This document shows positions 24,705 through 33,748 of a stretch of DNA of 64,000 nucleotides, piece after piece. How positions within the stretch are numbered: the first letter of the stretch is position 1; each line of letters starts with the position of its first letter. Source of the DNA: Roseiarcus sp963737365 (GTDB lineage: Bacteria > Pseudomonadota > Alphaproteobacteria > Rhizobiales > Beijerinckiaceae); contig CAVTSD010000007.1 of assembly GCA_963737365.1 (NCBI GenBank), positions 930,001-994,000 of the forward strand, written 5' to 3'. Under the pieces are notes generated by a model. It ran no database searches and was not told where the DNA came from. It saw nothing but the letters and a program-made list of their open reading frames with translations. The position numbers and the translations under genes were made by a program.

Positions 24705-25901
24705 TCAGGCAGTAGGCCAGGCAGAATCCGGGATGGTTATCGGGTCCGACGGAACCAGCGTCGCAACCGAAACGTGCGGCCAGGACAGGCCTGCAAAATT
24801 CAAATTAACAGTCTGCGTGTATTGAATCTGCGTTCCGGTCACCTGGAGCGTGAGCGGGGCCGGAACCGGATTTGGGGGATTGACCAGGAACGTTGGGATA
24901 GGACGCCCAAATGGCCGCGGGCCGTCCGGCTGAACCGTTATCGGCCCTTGTCCGGGACTAAACACCGGGATTTGCAAAGTATATTGCACCGTCTCAATCC
25001 AGAATATCGCGGACATCGTAATTGCCTGGGCGTTCGGATTTGCCGCCGCAGAGTCGCCAAGCAGGAACGCGATATTGCTCGTGCCGCCGCCGAAGAGAGC
25101 GGCGGGCAACGACGGAGGGGCTGGGTTGGTGGCGATGATGAGCACCGTCGTGGAGAGAATATTCTGTCCGGCGATCTGTTTGCGGAGCAGTGAGTTTGGA
25201 TCGTCAAGCAGATCCTGGGTGATGGTCCCATGCAACATGAAAGGCGACAGGTCCTGGGGAATTCGGGCGGTTTGCTGGTTCGCAGCGGTCTGACTTGGGA
25301 ATTTGTTTGCGACCTTAAGGCCAGTCGCGATCACCGTCGGCGTAATGTCGACCGGGTCGATCTGCGGCCCTCCAGCGACCGTCAAGGTGATCCCCTGCGC
25401 CTCGATTGTCGTGCCATGAGGGATGGAGGCCATCCGCGCCACAGTTGACCCTTCGGCGGGGACGGTCGTCGCCGGCACGGATAACCAAATGCCCGGCTCG
25501 AAGTGAATCCCGGTCGATTGACCCGGAGTGGTCACGTCGCTGATGGCTTGAACATAGGGCACGCCGTTCATAAACAGGTCGCCCTGGACCGTGCCGCGGT
25601 TGGGAATCGAGCCAAGACTGGGAGAAAAGGAAAGCGTCTCCGTTGTCAGATTGAGCTCGAGAACGTTGTCGCCCGGCACAGGGATCGGCAACGGTGTCGT
25701 CGTCCCCTTCTGCGGCCGGAAGATGGTGTTAAAGCCGTTGCCGGTCCATGTCCCGGTGAACGCGGAGAGCGCGTCGAGCGGCGGCGGAGCAAGCCTTGCG
25801 GCTGTGGCGCCAAAGTTGACATGGCCCGGAGGTGCCGTTGGCACTTGATGGATTTTGAAATTCGTCGGGATTGAGAACGCAGATTCAAGACGGTCAGCCA
25901 T
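24705..25901 (-). CDS. Conserved hypothetical protein, possibly heme-binding-protein-like (398 aa)
   Basis: The start is ATG 25901 with GGAGGATTTC upstream. It is a soluble protein with no signal peptide. The N-terminal part has LSAFTGTWTGNGFNTIFRP and FEPGIWLSVPATT, resembling beta-barrel heme-binding (nitrobindin-like) folds. Two further segments (ILSTTVLIIATNPAP, FWIETVQYTLQIPVF) are rich in beta strands and Pro/Thr. I recall similar proteins annotated only as heme-binding or hypothetical. A function is not supported by motifs I can name. It is divergent from the DUF4436 gene. Confidence 0.6.
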   Translation of the reverse strand: MADRLESAFSIPTNFKIHQVPTAPPGHVNFGATAARLAPPPLDALSAFTGTWTGNGFNTIFRPQKGTTTPLPIPVPGDNVLELNLTTETLSFSPSLGSIPNRGTVQGDLFMNGVPYVQAISDVTTPGQSTGIHFEPGIWLSVPATTVPAEGSTVARMASIPHGTTIEAQGITLTVAGGPQIDPVDITPTVIATGLKVANKFPSQTAANQQTARIPQDLSPFMLHGTITQDLLDDPNSLLRKQIAGQNILSTTVLIIATNPAPPSLPAALFGGGTSNIAFLLGDSAAANPNAQAITMSAIFWIETVQYTLQIPVFSPGQGPITVQPDGPRPFGRPIPTFLVNPPNPVPAPLTLQVTGTQIQYTQTVNLNFAGLSWPHVSVATLVPSDPITIPDSAWPTA

Positions 25902-26078
25902 TGAGAAATCCTCCAAAATGTGGGTAGGAAACGAAAAACAACGATCGAAATCCGGCGGATTAAATTCAGCCAAATTGAGAGTATCAACTTCGTGATCGAG
26001 GGCTGTGAGCTGCGTCACGATGCTTGCGGGTGGTCTGCCCGCCGTAGCTTGCGGTCGTCGAAGGTCGGGGGGGGGCGA

Positions 26079-26942
26079 ATGGTTCAGCCGCGCGGTTGGA
26101 ACATGCGGTTACTTGCGCTCGGCGCAGTGCTGATCTCGCTGACGCTTGGCTATGTCGCCATAGTGCGTAAGTTCGATGTCACGGAACTGCCGACAGAGCG
26201 CCATTTCGGAGCAATCAATCAAGTTTTGCCGGCGGGAGATCTATATTGAGCCGGTCAGCATCGACGCCCTCAACGAAGCTATGCAGGTTCGCGCATCTCT
26301 CCTGCCAAGTCTATCGGAGAGCAAAAACGCGCATACCGCTTCAGACCACGATCTGACGCTACTGGTGAGCCACGACAATACGGTTGAGGGAATCAAGCTC
26401 GCGACGGGCGACCATGTCGCGAGCGCGACCTTCGAAGTCGACTTGAACGAGGGCAGCGTCACTCACTACCCGTTGGACACCTATGTGGCGCGGCTCGGCG
26501 TCCAGCTCCTCGACAGCAAGTCCTCACTCCGGCTCCCGGCGAGAGTCACGATGTGGGAGGGAGCGCTCGGGTACAATCTGCATACGACGGGCCAGCCGGG
26601 ACCCGTTCCGGATGACATTCAACTGACAACCACACTCACGAGAAGCGGCGCCTTTGCGCTGTTCGCGCTGTGCGCCTACGGGGCCATGCTCATCCTTGCT
26701 TTTTGCGCGCTCACAATCGGCGTCCTGACCTTTGCCGACGTGTGTCGCCCGGAAGCGACGTTGATCGGGGCTCTTGCCGCAGTCGCCTTCGCCCTGCCCG
26801 TGTTGCGCAACGCATTGCCGGGTGCGCCGCCGCTTGGCGTGTCAGCGGATATGTGGATTTTTTGTGGACCGAGCTCGCAGCAGTGCTTTCGGTTGCTCTT
26901 TTGGTTTTCAAATGGGCGAAGTCAGGTCCGCGACCTGAGTGA
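26079..26942 (+). CDS. DUF4436-like membrane protein with two frameshifts
   Basis: Read with two single-base corrections this is about 287 residues. It has an N-terminal membrane anchor (MRLLALGAVLISLTLGYVAIV), an extracytoplasmic domain with IYIEPVSIDALNEAMQVRASL and LPLDTYVARLGV-like elements, then three C-terminal hydrophobic helices ending LWTELAAVLSVALLVFKWAKSGPRPE. This layout matches DUF4436, whose function is unknown. An extra G in the GGG at 26234-26236 shifts the first segment, and a missing T in the six-T run near 26861 shifts the last. The conserved pieces fit once both are corrected. ATG 26079 or 26103 is the start. Confidence 0.6.
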
Positions 26943-27202
26943 AACCGACGCGTCCCCTGACGTGGGCTACCATGTTGGTTTGGGATCGCCGGCGTATAGG
27001 TGACCGGATCAGCGAAGCACTTCTTCACTTCCTGCTCAAACTTGGTGACGTCGGTAGTGCCTTGTTGGTCACCGTCAGCGTCACGCCTCCGCCTCTCGCT
27101 AAGACTAGCCGACCGCCTTCTGCGGCGATCACCAACAACACACGAGCCCCCGCAGTGCTGACCAAGTTGGACGCGCCCTCTCGAGGCTAACGGCGGCAAG
27201 CC
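26943..27202. other. 260-bp gap, no recognised gene
   Basis: Lies between convergent stops. A minus-strand frame here continues past the DUF4436 gene and has no family features. No terminator with a U-run is obvious. Confidence 0.4.
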
Positions 27203-28021
27203 TCACTCCAAAAGATCCGGCTGCTCCTTGACGATGCGCGCGTAAAGCGGCTGGAACTGGAACCAGCCCGAGAAGGGGCTTCCGACGATTTTATGCGACT
27301 GCGCGGCGGCTTGCGGCGAAATCTGCTTCAAGCTCTCGCCGCTTTTAAGGGCAGCCTCGGCGATGAGCTGCACCTGGCACGATCGCTCCATGGTGATGAA
27401 CCACCACACGGCCTCGTCGACCGTCTGGCCGACGGTAAGCAGGCCATGGTTCTGCAGGATCGCCGCTTTGCGTTTCCCGATCGCATCGGCGATGCGCTGG
27501 CCTTCGTCGAGCTCGACCGCCACGCCGCCAAAATCGTCATAAATGGCGTGGTCGTCATAGAAGGCGCAAACGTCCTGTGTGATCGGCGCGAGCGCACGTC
27601 CGAGGGTCGAAAAAGCCCGCCCGTAGGTCGAGTGGGAGTGAGCTGCGGCGTTCGCGTCCGGCCTCGCGGCGTGGACCCGGGAATGGATGACGAAGGCTGC
27701 TGTGTTAACGGGATAGTCGCCCTCGACGACATTGCCCTTGTGATCGCAGCGGATCAGGTTCGAGACCTTGACCTGGCTGAAATGGACGCCGAACGGATTG
27801 ACCCAGAACGTGTCGAGGTCCTCCGGATCGCGCGCGGTGATGTGCCCCGCGACCCCCTCGTCGAAGCCGAACTTCGAAAATAGCCGAAATCCCGCCGCCA
27901 ATCTCTCTTTCCGATGCAAGCGCTCGTCGGCTGGATTGTCGAATTTCGGCGGGGTGGGCAGTTTTCCCATAAGCGCTGCCGGATCGGCCGGGGCTTTGAT
28001 CTCCTTGGCCTGAACATTCAT
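27203..28021 (-). CDS. Class II aldolase/adducin family protein
   Basis: A 272-residue zinc-dependent aldolase-fold protein from ATG 28021 (GGGAGGA upstream). The family core is RLFSKFGFDEGVAGHITARDPE, VNPFGVHFSQVKVSNLI, then the zinc ligands in AAHSHSTYGRAFSTLG, with another His in ILQNHGLLTVG. Such proteins act on fuculose phosphate-like sugars, or lack catalysis as in adducin. The DPEDLDTFWVNPFG type is common beside diverse metabolic genes, so the substrate is uncertain. Confidence 0.85.
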   Translation of the reverse strand: MNVQAKEIKAPADPAALMGKLPTPPKFDNPADERLHRKERLAAGFRLFSKFGFDEGVAGHITARDPEDLDTFWVNPFGVHFSQVKVSNLIRCDHKGNVVEGDYPVNTAAFVIHSRVHAARPDANAAAHSHSTYGRAFSTLGRALAPITQDVCAFYDDHAIYDDFGGVAVELDEGQRIADAIGKRKAAILQNHGLLTVGQTVDEAVWWFITMERSCQVQLIAEAALKSGESLKQISPQAAAQSHKIVGSPFSGWFQFQPLYARIVKEQPDLLE

Positions 28022-28094
28022 GCTTGTTCCTCCCTGGGTAGGTGGCTTCTTGGCGTCGATCATAAGGCCGGACGCTGCGCGCGTTAGCATCAGA

Positions 28095-28454
28095 CTACCG
28101 CCCGGGCGGCCTTAAAACAGGAAATCGGATGCGCCTCCGGAGGGCGCCCTCGATGTACGACAGGACTTGCTCGAGTTCCTCTGCGGCGTGATTCATATAC
28201 CTCAGCCCCACAGGCCCCGGTTCGCCAAGGATCGCTCGGATCTCATCGTCGGTCGCGAACTCGCCCCGTTCGGGCTCCAACGAAGAGGCTCTTGCAAACT
28301 CTTCCTCGCCAGGGCTGAGCCATACGATCGACGGGTCGTTCTCAGCCCATTGGAGGAGAGTGCGGGCAAGCGCGTCTTGCGTTTCGGGCGGCAGCCCGCG
28401 CAAGATTTCGACGGCTCGCTCAAGAAGCTCGGTCACGGCATCTTGGGATAACAC
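28095..28454 (-). pseudogene. Antitoxin-like gene fused to a truncated ParE/RelE-type toxin remnant
   Basis: The first ~85 residues (MLSQDAVTELLERAVEILRGLP... DDEIRAILGEPGP) look like a type II antitoxin of the ParD/RelB sort. The frame then runs, with no stop, into GLRYMNHAAEELEQVLSYIEG, which is the N-terminus of a ParE/RelE toxin. After this the toxin homology ends: this frame gives ALRRRIRFPV..., and the neighbouring frame gives APSGGASDFLF and a stop. Normal toxins of this family are about 95 residues, so three quarters is missing. The remnant is probably a decayed toxin-antitoxin module; the antitoxin part may still be made. Confidence 0.5.
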
Positions 28455-28520
28455 ATCTGTTGAGGAACTTGAATGACCAATCTAGAGCCCTGAACGCTAT
28501 CTCACATCAACGACGGACGA

Positions 28521-29225
28521 TCAGGCGGCCGGCCGCGCCCCTCTGAATCCCGTGGCCAACAAATAAAGTTCGGCGCTGTCGGCGCGGCTGGCTTTCGGCT
28601 TTATGTGGCGCACGGCGCCGAAGTCGCGCTTGAGGCGGGCGAGCAGTTCGCCCTCGGCGCCGCCCTGCAGCACTTTGGCCAGAAAGAATCCGCCCGGCGC
28701 CAGGACTTCGCTGGCGAAATCAGCGGCGAGTTCGACCAGGCCGATGATGCGCAACTGGTCGGTCTTGCGGTGGCCGGTGGCGTTGGCCGCCATGTCGGAG
28801 AGCACGCCATCCGCGAAGCCGCCCAGCCATTCGCGAAGCTGATCCGGCGCCTTGCGATCGTGGAAGTCCATCTGCCGGAACTCCACCCCCTCAATTGGTT
28901 CCATCTCCAAGAGATCAATCGCGATGACCCGTCCCCTGCCCTCGTGCGCGCCGACGCGCTCCGCCGCAACCTGGCTCCAGCCGCCAGGCGCGGCGCCGAG
29001 ATCGATGATGCGCTCCCCCCGCTTCAACATCTTGTGCTTGTCGTCGATCTCAATGAGCTTATAGGCCGCGCGCGACCGGTAGCCTTCGCGGCGCGCCCGG
29101 GCGACGTAGGGATCGTTGAGTTGCCGCTCGAGCCAGCGGGCCGAGGCCGGCGTGCGCTTGCGGGTCATCTTGACGCGGGTTTTGAGAGCCCGGCCGCCCT
29201 CGCGGCCCGAGCCGCCTGTCGTCAC
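28521..29225 (-). CDS. rlmE: 23S rRNA 2'-O-ribose U2552 methyltransferase RlmE (FtsJ/RrmJ)
   Basis: SAM-dependent methyltransferase that modifies U2552 in the 50S A-loop. The 234-residue protein has RSRAAYKLIEID (catalytic Lys about 56), the SAM motif IIDLGAAPGGWSQVAAE, VLSDMAANATG (catalytic Asp), FFLAKVLQGG (catalytic Lys) and SAELYLLATGF (catalytic Glu), i.e. the full K-D-K-E tetrad. GTG 29225 overlaps the upstream ppx/gppA stop by 4 bases (GTGA), a pairing common in alphaproteobacteria. An internal ATG (MTRKRTPASARWLERQL) is a possible alternative start. Confidence 0.93.
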   Translation of the reverse strand: MTTGGSGREGGRALKTRVKMTRKRTPASARWLERQLNDPYVARARREGYRSRAAYKLIEIDDKHKMLKRGERIIDLGAAPGGWSQVAAERVGAHEGRGRVIAIDLLEMEPIEGVEFRQMDFHDRKAPDQLREWLGGFADGVLSDMAANATGHRKTDQLRIIGLVELAADFASEVLAPGGFFLAKVLQGGAEGELLARLKRDFGAVRHIKPKASRADSAELYLLATGFRGARPAA

Positions 29226-30298
29226 CAGCGTTCGCGGGGGCGGCGGTGGGGACCGACCCCGTCGGCGCGCATCATATGACTGAGAATACCCTCGCGCAGG
29301 CCCCGGTCGGCGATGCGCAATCGCTCGGCGGGAAAATGGCTCCGGATCGCCTCGAGGATCGCGCAGCCAGCGAGCACAAGATCAGCGCGTTCGTGGCCGA
29401 TGCAGGCGTTGGCGGCGCGTTCGGCATAGCTCATGGCGCGCAATCGCGTGATTGCAGCATCCACTTCCACCCGACCAAGCCACAGGCCGTCGACCGCGCG
29501 TCGATCATACCGGGACAGATTGAGATGTACGCCCGCAATGGTCGTGACCGTTCCGGATGTGCCAAGAAGATGGAAGCGGTCGCACCGCGTCTCGTCCGCC
29601 ACCCGGGCGACGAAAGGAGCGAGCGCGTCCGACACGTGAGCGGTCATAGCGTCGAAAGCTTCCTCGCTCACGTCGACGCCGCCGAATGTCTCCGCCAACG
29701 AGACGACCCCGAGCCTCAGCGACTCCCAGGCTTTCACGCGGTTCGTTGTCTGAGGCGCGTGCGGGTCAAAGCCAAGCCATATGATCTCCGACGATCCGCC
29801 CCCGATGTCGAACATCACCGTCGAGCGAGCGTCCTTATCAGCGAGATCGCCAACACCCGCGGCGGCGAGATGCGCCTCGGTCTCGCGATCGACGATTTCG
29901 AGTTCGATGCCGAGCCGTTCGCGAACCACCGCGACGAAGTCGGACCCATTGGCGGCCGAGCGACAGGCTTCGGTTGCGATCGTACGGGCGCGAGTGACCC
30001 CGCGCGCCACCATCTTGTCGCGGCAAACCTTCAAGGCCTCAAGCGTGCGCGCGATCGCCGCCTCGCTCAAGCGGCCGGTCAGCGACAGCCCCTCGCCCAG
30101 ACGAACGATGCGCGAAAATGCGTCGATGACCCGGAATCCCTGCGCAGTCGGGCGCGCGACGAGCAGCCGACAATTGTTGGTTCCGAGATCCAGCGCCGCA
30201 TATGTTCCGCCCCAGCCGTTGCGCACGCCGGCCGGGCTGGCAGTCGATAACGGCGCGTGAAAACCAGAATCTGGACTCCACGTCGAAACTTGACTCAA
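29222..30298 (-). CDS. Ppx/GppA family phosphatase
   Basis: A 358-residue ASKHA-fold exopolyphosphatase/pppGpp phosphatase family protein. Phosphate-loop motifs: AALDLGTNNCRLLVARP and VMFDIGGGSSEIIWLG; HLLGTSGTVTTIAGVHL is another core element. It lacks the long C-terminal extension of E. coli Ppx, as usual for the short alphaproteobacterial type found upstream of rlmE. The polyphosphate versus pppGpp preference cannot be read from sequence. The first ~25 residues look poorly conserved, so a later start is possible. Confidence 0.88.
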   Translation of the reverse strand: MSQVSTWSPDSGFHAPLSTASPAGVRNGWGGTYAALDLGTNNCRLLVARPTAQGFRVIDAFSRIVRLGEGLSLTGRLSEAAIARTLEALKVCRDKMVARGVTRARTIATEACRSAANGSDFVAVVRERLGIELEIVDRETEAHLAAAGVGDLADKDARSTVMFDIGGGSSEIIWLGFDPHAPQTTNRVKAWESLRLGVVSLAETFGGVDVSEEAFDAMTAHVSDALAPFVARVADETRCDRFHLLGTSGTVTTIAGVHLNLSRYDRRAVDGLWLGRVEVDAAITRLRAMSYAERAANACIGHERADLVLAGCAILEAIRSHFPAERLRIADRGLREGILSHMMRADGVGPHRRPRERW

Positions 30299-30394
30299 AC
30301 CACTCCACCCGCCTCACGCCGTCTCGGAAGACCGCGCCCAGTGTCAAAAGAGTGTAGCAATGTTGACGGCGGATGCAACGCGCTTGGGTGTAAG

Positions 30395-30853
30395 TCACGG
30401 TTTGAAGAACGGATGATGAACCTTGTCGCCCACCTTGAGCCCGATCGTAGCTGCAATCCCACCGTTCAATTCGAGCACCGCGATGCATGGGCCGCCGGAG
30501 GGAATGATGCGCTCGGACAAGGGCTCGGCGTTCGCGACGACGTGCGTCACAACGCCTGAGGGACCAATGAAAATCATGTCAAGCGGGATGTAGGTGTCCT
30601 TCATCCAGAACGACACGGGCTCGTCGCGGTCGAACTCAAACAGCATGCCGTGGTTCGCGGCCATGAAGCGCCGGTCCATCAGCCCGCGTTCGCGGGTCGC
30701 GTCATTGTTCGCGATCTCGACCTGAAAAACGTGTCGGCCGGAAGCGGTGACGATCTCGAGCGAATCAAGGTCTCCGCCCAGCGCCGGGACACGAGCGGAG
30801 GCGGCAAGGAAAAGGACGAGGGCGAGCGCCCCCCATAGCCGAACTCCGATCAT
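30395..30853 (-). CDS. DUF192 family exported protein
   Basis: A 152-residue protein with a signal peptide or anchor (MIGVRLWGALALVLFLAASARVPALG), followed by a complete DUF192 domain: FQVEIANNDATRERGLMDR, MLFEFDRDEPVSFWMKDTYIPLDMIFI and AVLELNGG. DUF192 domains have a small beta-barrel-like fold and unknown function. A position near a cold-shock gene is common in rhizobia. Confidence 0.85.
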   Translation of the reverse strand: MIGVRLWGALALVLFLAASARVPALGGDLDSLEIVTASGRHVFQVEIANNDATRERGLMDRRFMAANHGMLFEFDRDEPVSFWMKDTYIPLDMIFIGPSGVVTHVVANAEPLSERIIPSGGPCIAVLELNGGIAATIGLKVGDKVHHPFFKP

Positions 30854-30984
30854 ACCCGCTCCTTCGCCCTCGCACGCTCGTCCGCGCGAGGCGCTGAAGC
30901 CGGTTTCAAGAGCAAGCGGGAGAGCGCGTCAAGCGTTTGAGGCGCGGACGCGCAGTTTCAAACTTGTCGCGGGCTAAGCAGCGT

Positions 30985-31644
30985 TCAGTGCGGCGCGAAG
31001 ATCTTCGAGCCGTCGAGCGGCCTCACCTCGGCCGCCATCAATCCCTTCGGCCCCGGACCAAACCGCGCCAGCATGCTGTCGCCCGGTTTTGGGTCGACGA
31101 AGCCATAGCGGCGCAGGGTCTCCATATGGACGAAAATGTCCTCGGTGCCCTCGCCGCGGGTGAGGAAGCCGAAACCCCTTGCCCTGTTGAACCACTTGAC
31201 GATGACGATCTCGAATCCGCCGACTGAACTCGCCTGCGCGCGCGTGCGCGGGGGCGGCATGTCGGGAGCCGACGCCGGGTCGGGCTCGGTGATCGCGAGC
31301 ACCCTGAACACCTGCAAGCCGCGGTCGCGCCGCTGAGCCTCCGCGACAACCCGGGCGCCTTCGCGAAGGGTGGTGAATCCGTCGCGTCTGAGAACAGTGA
31401 CATGAATGAGGACGTCGGCCTCACCGCTGTCCGGCAGGATGAAGCCATAACCCTTGGCGGCGTCGAACCACTTCACTCGTCCGGCGACTTCAACCAACCC
31501 GACCGGGCGCTCGCCGCCGTCCTCTGTACGCGCCGTCGCTTCTAACGGCCTTACGAATTCATCGCTCAATTCGGCCCCCACTCTACGCGTCGGCTGCACA
31601 TCCTCGCCGCCAGTGAACCCCTTGCGCGTCGCGATTGGGACCAT
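30985..31644 (-). CDS. Double cold-shock-domain protein
   Basis: A 219-residue nucleic-acid-binding protein with two CSD domains, from ATG 31644. Domain 1 has GRVKWFDAAKGYGFILPDSGEADVLIHV; domain 2 has VIVKWFNRARGFGFLTRGEGTEDIFVHME. The RNP1 (KGYGFI, RGFGFL) and RNP2 (VLIHV, IFVHM) motifs are present in both. The linker (ASAPDMPPPRTRAQ) is Pro-rich. Such two-domain CSPs are alphaproteobacterial and probably act as RNA chaperones. The frame is open upstream to 31869, but that part covers the rpoZ terminator, so the internal start is preferred. Confidence 0.88.
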   Translation of the reverse strand: MVPIATRKGFTGGEDVQPTRRVGAELSDEFVRPLEATARTEDGGERPVGLVEVAGRVKWFDAAKGYGFILPDSGEADVLIHVTVLRRDGFTTLREGARVVAEAQRRDRGLQVFRVLAITEPDPASAPDMPPPRTRAQASSVGGFEIVIVKWFNRARGFGFLTRGEGTEDIFVHMETLRRYGFVDPKPGDSMLARFGPGPKGLMAAEVRPLDGSKIFAPH

Positions 31645-31767
31645 CCGCTCGGCCCCCGCCAAACAACGGAGATCCGCAACGCAAGTGATTCGGTCCCCAA
31701 GATAGCAAATCGCTCGGCGCTGAATATAGAAAACACGCGAAACTTGAGCGTGGCTGTGGATATGGAG

Positions 31768-31805
31768 AAAAAAAATCCCGCGGGCCGCGAGGGCCGACGG
31801 GATTA
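31768..31805 (-). terminator. Rho-independent terminator downstream of rpoZ
   Basis: Read on the minus strand, AATCCCG and CGGGATT arms with an inner GGCC/GGCC-rich stem are followed directly by a run of eight T. This is a strong intrinsic terminator about 50 bases after the rpoZ stop. Confidence 0.8.
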
Positions 31806-31855
31806 TACCATTGGGCGCAGCGGCGCCGCTGCGCAATAGCGATCGTCTGATTGCG

Positions 31856-32251
31856 CTACTCGCCGTCATCCTCCGGCTCCGGCGGCGGCGTCAGGCCTTC
31901 GAGCCCGCGCAGCAAATCCTCTTCGGTCATGCGATCGAACTGAATATCAGCGCCGGCCTCGATCTGCGTCTGCACCTCAGGATTGACCATCGGGGGAGCG
32001 GCTTCCGCCTCCGGCTCGTCGATCTCGACATGCTTCTGAAGCGCGTGAATGACATCTTCCCGCAGATCGCCAGGCGTGAGCTTGCCGTCGCCGATCTCAC
32101 GCAGTGCAACGACAGGATTTTTGTCATTGTCACGTTGAACGGAAATTGGGGCGCCTGATGAGATCGCCCGCGCGCGGTGACTGGCCATCAAGATCAAATC
32201 AAATCGGTTATCGACCTTATCGATGCAATCCTCGACCGTGACACGAGCCAT
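31856..32251 (-). CDS. rpoZ: RNA polymerase omega subunit
   Basis: A 131-residue omega subunit that supports beta' folding and assembly. It starts at ATG 32251 with MARVTVEDCIDKVDNRFDLILMASHRARAISSG, the canonical N-terminus, followed by NPVVALREI. The C-terminal acidic extension (PPPEPEDDGE) is typical of alphaproteobacteria. It has its own strong terminator. spoT/relA, often adjacent, is not present. Confidence 0.95.
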   Translation of the reverse strand: MARVTVEDCIDKVDNRFDLILMASHRARAISSGAPISVQRDNDKNPVVALREIGDGKLTPGDLREDVIHALQKHVEIDEPEAEAAPPMVNPEVQTQIEAGADIQFDRMTEEDLLRGLEGLTPPPEPEDDGE

Positions 32252-32326
32252 GGAGAACTCCTCGGCTGTTGAAAAAGCGGCAAAATGGAAGCGCGCCTCG
32301 TACACTGCGCGCCCGGTGGATGCAAG

Positions 32327-33538
32327 TCATTCCGCCGCGGGCGCCGCTTCGGCTCCTAGCGCCGATGCGCCTCGGCGCGCCGCCCGCATCCGCGCCATGA
32401 CGCTTGCGAACGCCGTCGCGAAGCGCTCGACGTCCGCTTCGCTCGACGCCCAGCCAAGACTGAGGCGGATCGCGCCGCGCGCCAGGTCGGGGCGAACGCC
32501 CATCGCCGCCAGCACATGCGACGGCGCGACCTTGCCCGACGAGCAGGCCGAACCCGAACTCACCGCGACGCCGGCGAGATCGAGCGCAATCATCAGTGTT
32601 GCGGCCTCGACGCCGGGAACGGCGAAGCAGACCGTGTTGGGCAGTCGCGCGGCGGTCTCAGCGAAGATCACCGCGTCGGCGGCGACCGAACGGACGACGG
32701 TCGTGAGGCGCTCACGCAACCCCCTCAGCCGCTCCGGCTCCACGTCCAATTCAGCTAAGCATGCGTGAGCCGCGGCGCCGAACGCGGCGATCGCCGCGAC
32801 CGATTCGGTGCCGGCTCGCGCGCCGCGCTCCTGCCCGCCGCCCCGCATAAGCGGCGCGCCCAGGCTGATCCCAGCGCGCGCCATGACAACCGCGCCCGCA
32901 CCCTTGAGCCCCCCCATCTTGTGGGCAGATAGCACAAGGGCGTCAGCGCCAAGCGCGGCAGCGTCGCAGGACATCCGGCCGGCCAATTGGACTGCGTCGC
33001 AGAAGAGAAATCCGCCCGCGGCATGGACCAGCGCCGCCGCTTCCGCGACCGGCTGGATCACTCCCGTCTCGTTGTTTGCGCCCTGCAGCGCCACAAGCGC
33101 GCGACCAGGACGGCGACAGGCGGCCTCAAGCCAGTCGAGATCGATGCGTCCGTCCGGGCGTAGGGGCGCGACCTCGGACGTCGGAAAGCGATGCCCGGAC
33201 AGGACGCAGGCGTGCTCGCCGGCGGAAACGATAAGTCGATCGAGCGGCGCCGCGTTTGGGCCCACGCCGAAATGAGGATTGAGGGCGGCGTTCGCCGCCT
33301 CGGTGCCGCCCGACACGAATGTAACCAAGCGTGAGCTTACGCCCACAAGCCGCGCAACCTCACTTCTTGCGTCTTCGACGATGCGGCGCGCGGCCCGGCC
33401 CTCGGCGTGGACCGAGGAGGGATTTCCGGTTGTCGCCATGGCTGCAAGCGCCGCCTCGCGCGCGTCCACGCGCAGCGGCGCGGTCGCGTTATAGTCGAGA
33501 TAGGCCCGCTTCGCCAGGCTCGCGCGGGCGGCGATCAC
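32327..33538 (-). CDS. Cysteine desulfurase (NifS/IscS family)
   Basis: A 403-residue PLP enzyme from GTG 33538 (GAGG upstream); it takes sulfur from cysteine for Fe-S clusters or thiolation. Key features: YLDYNATAPLR, FVSGGTEAANAAL, QGANNETGVIQPV, the PLP Lys in LSAHKMGG and the active-site Cys in SSGSACSSG. An ATG at 33598 gives a 20-residue extension lacking family similarity. No iscU, iscR or suf genes are adjacent, so it may serve tRNA thiolation or be part of a distant suf system. Confidence 0.9.
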   Translation of the reverse strand: MIAARASLAKRAYLDYNATAPLRVDAREAALAAMATTGNPSSVHAEGRAARRIVEDARSEVARLVGVSSRLVTFVSGGTEAANAALNPHFGVGPNAAPLDRLIVSAGEHACVLSGHRFPTSEVAPLRPDGRIDLDWLEAACRRPGRALVALQGANNETGVIQPVAEAAALVHAAGGFLFCDAVQLAGRMSCDAAALGADALVLSAHKMGGLKGAGAVVMARAGISLGAPLMRGGGQERGARAGTESVAAIAAFGAAAHACLAELDVEPERLRGLRERLTTVVRSVAADAVIFAETAARLPNTVCFAVPGVEAATLMIALDLAGVAVSSGSACSSGKVAPSHVLAAMGVRPDLARGAIRLSLGWASSEADVERFATAFASVMARMRAARRGASALGAEAAPAAE

Positions 33539-33748
33539 GGGTCCGATCCTCGCATTTGAGTTGAAAACCGCGACAGGACTGGCGGTTTTTCCTTGCAATT
33601 GCCAGCGGCTAGCGTGCTATGAGGCGGCCTCCGAGGCGACCCCCCGTCGACTGACCGAGACAGATTCGCGCGCAAATTCGCGCCGTAAGGCGCGGAGGAG
33701 CGCAGTCGACGCCCAATCGGGGATGCTTCAAGGCATTGTGGAGAATTC

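Noticed and set aside
26711..27199. 162-residue minus-strand frame after the DUF4436 gene
   Set aside because: It runs antisense into a conserved gene and shows no domain or start site; kept as non-coding.
29246..30250. 334-residue plus-strand frame
   Set aside because: Antisense to the Ppx/GppA gene; composition is Arg/Asp-rich with no family features.
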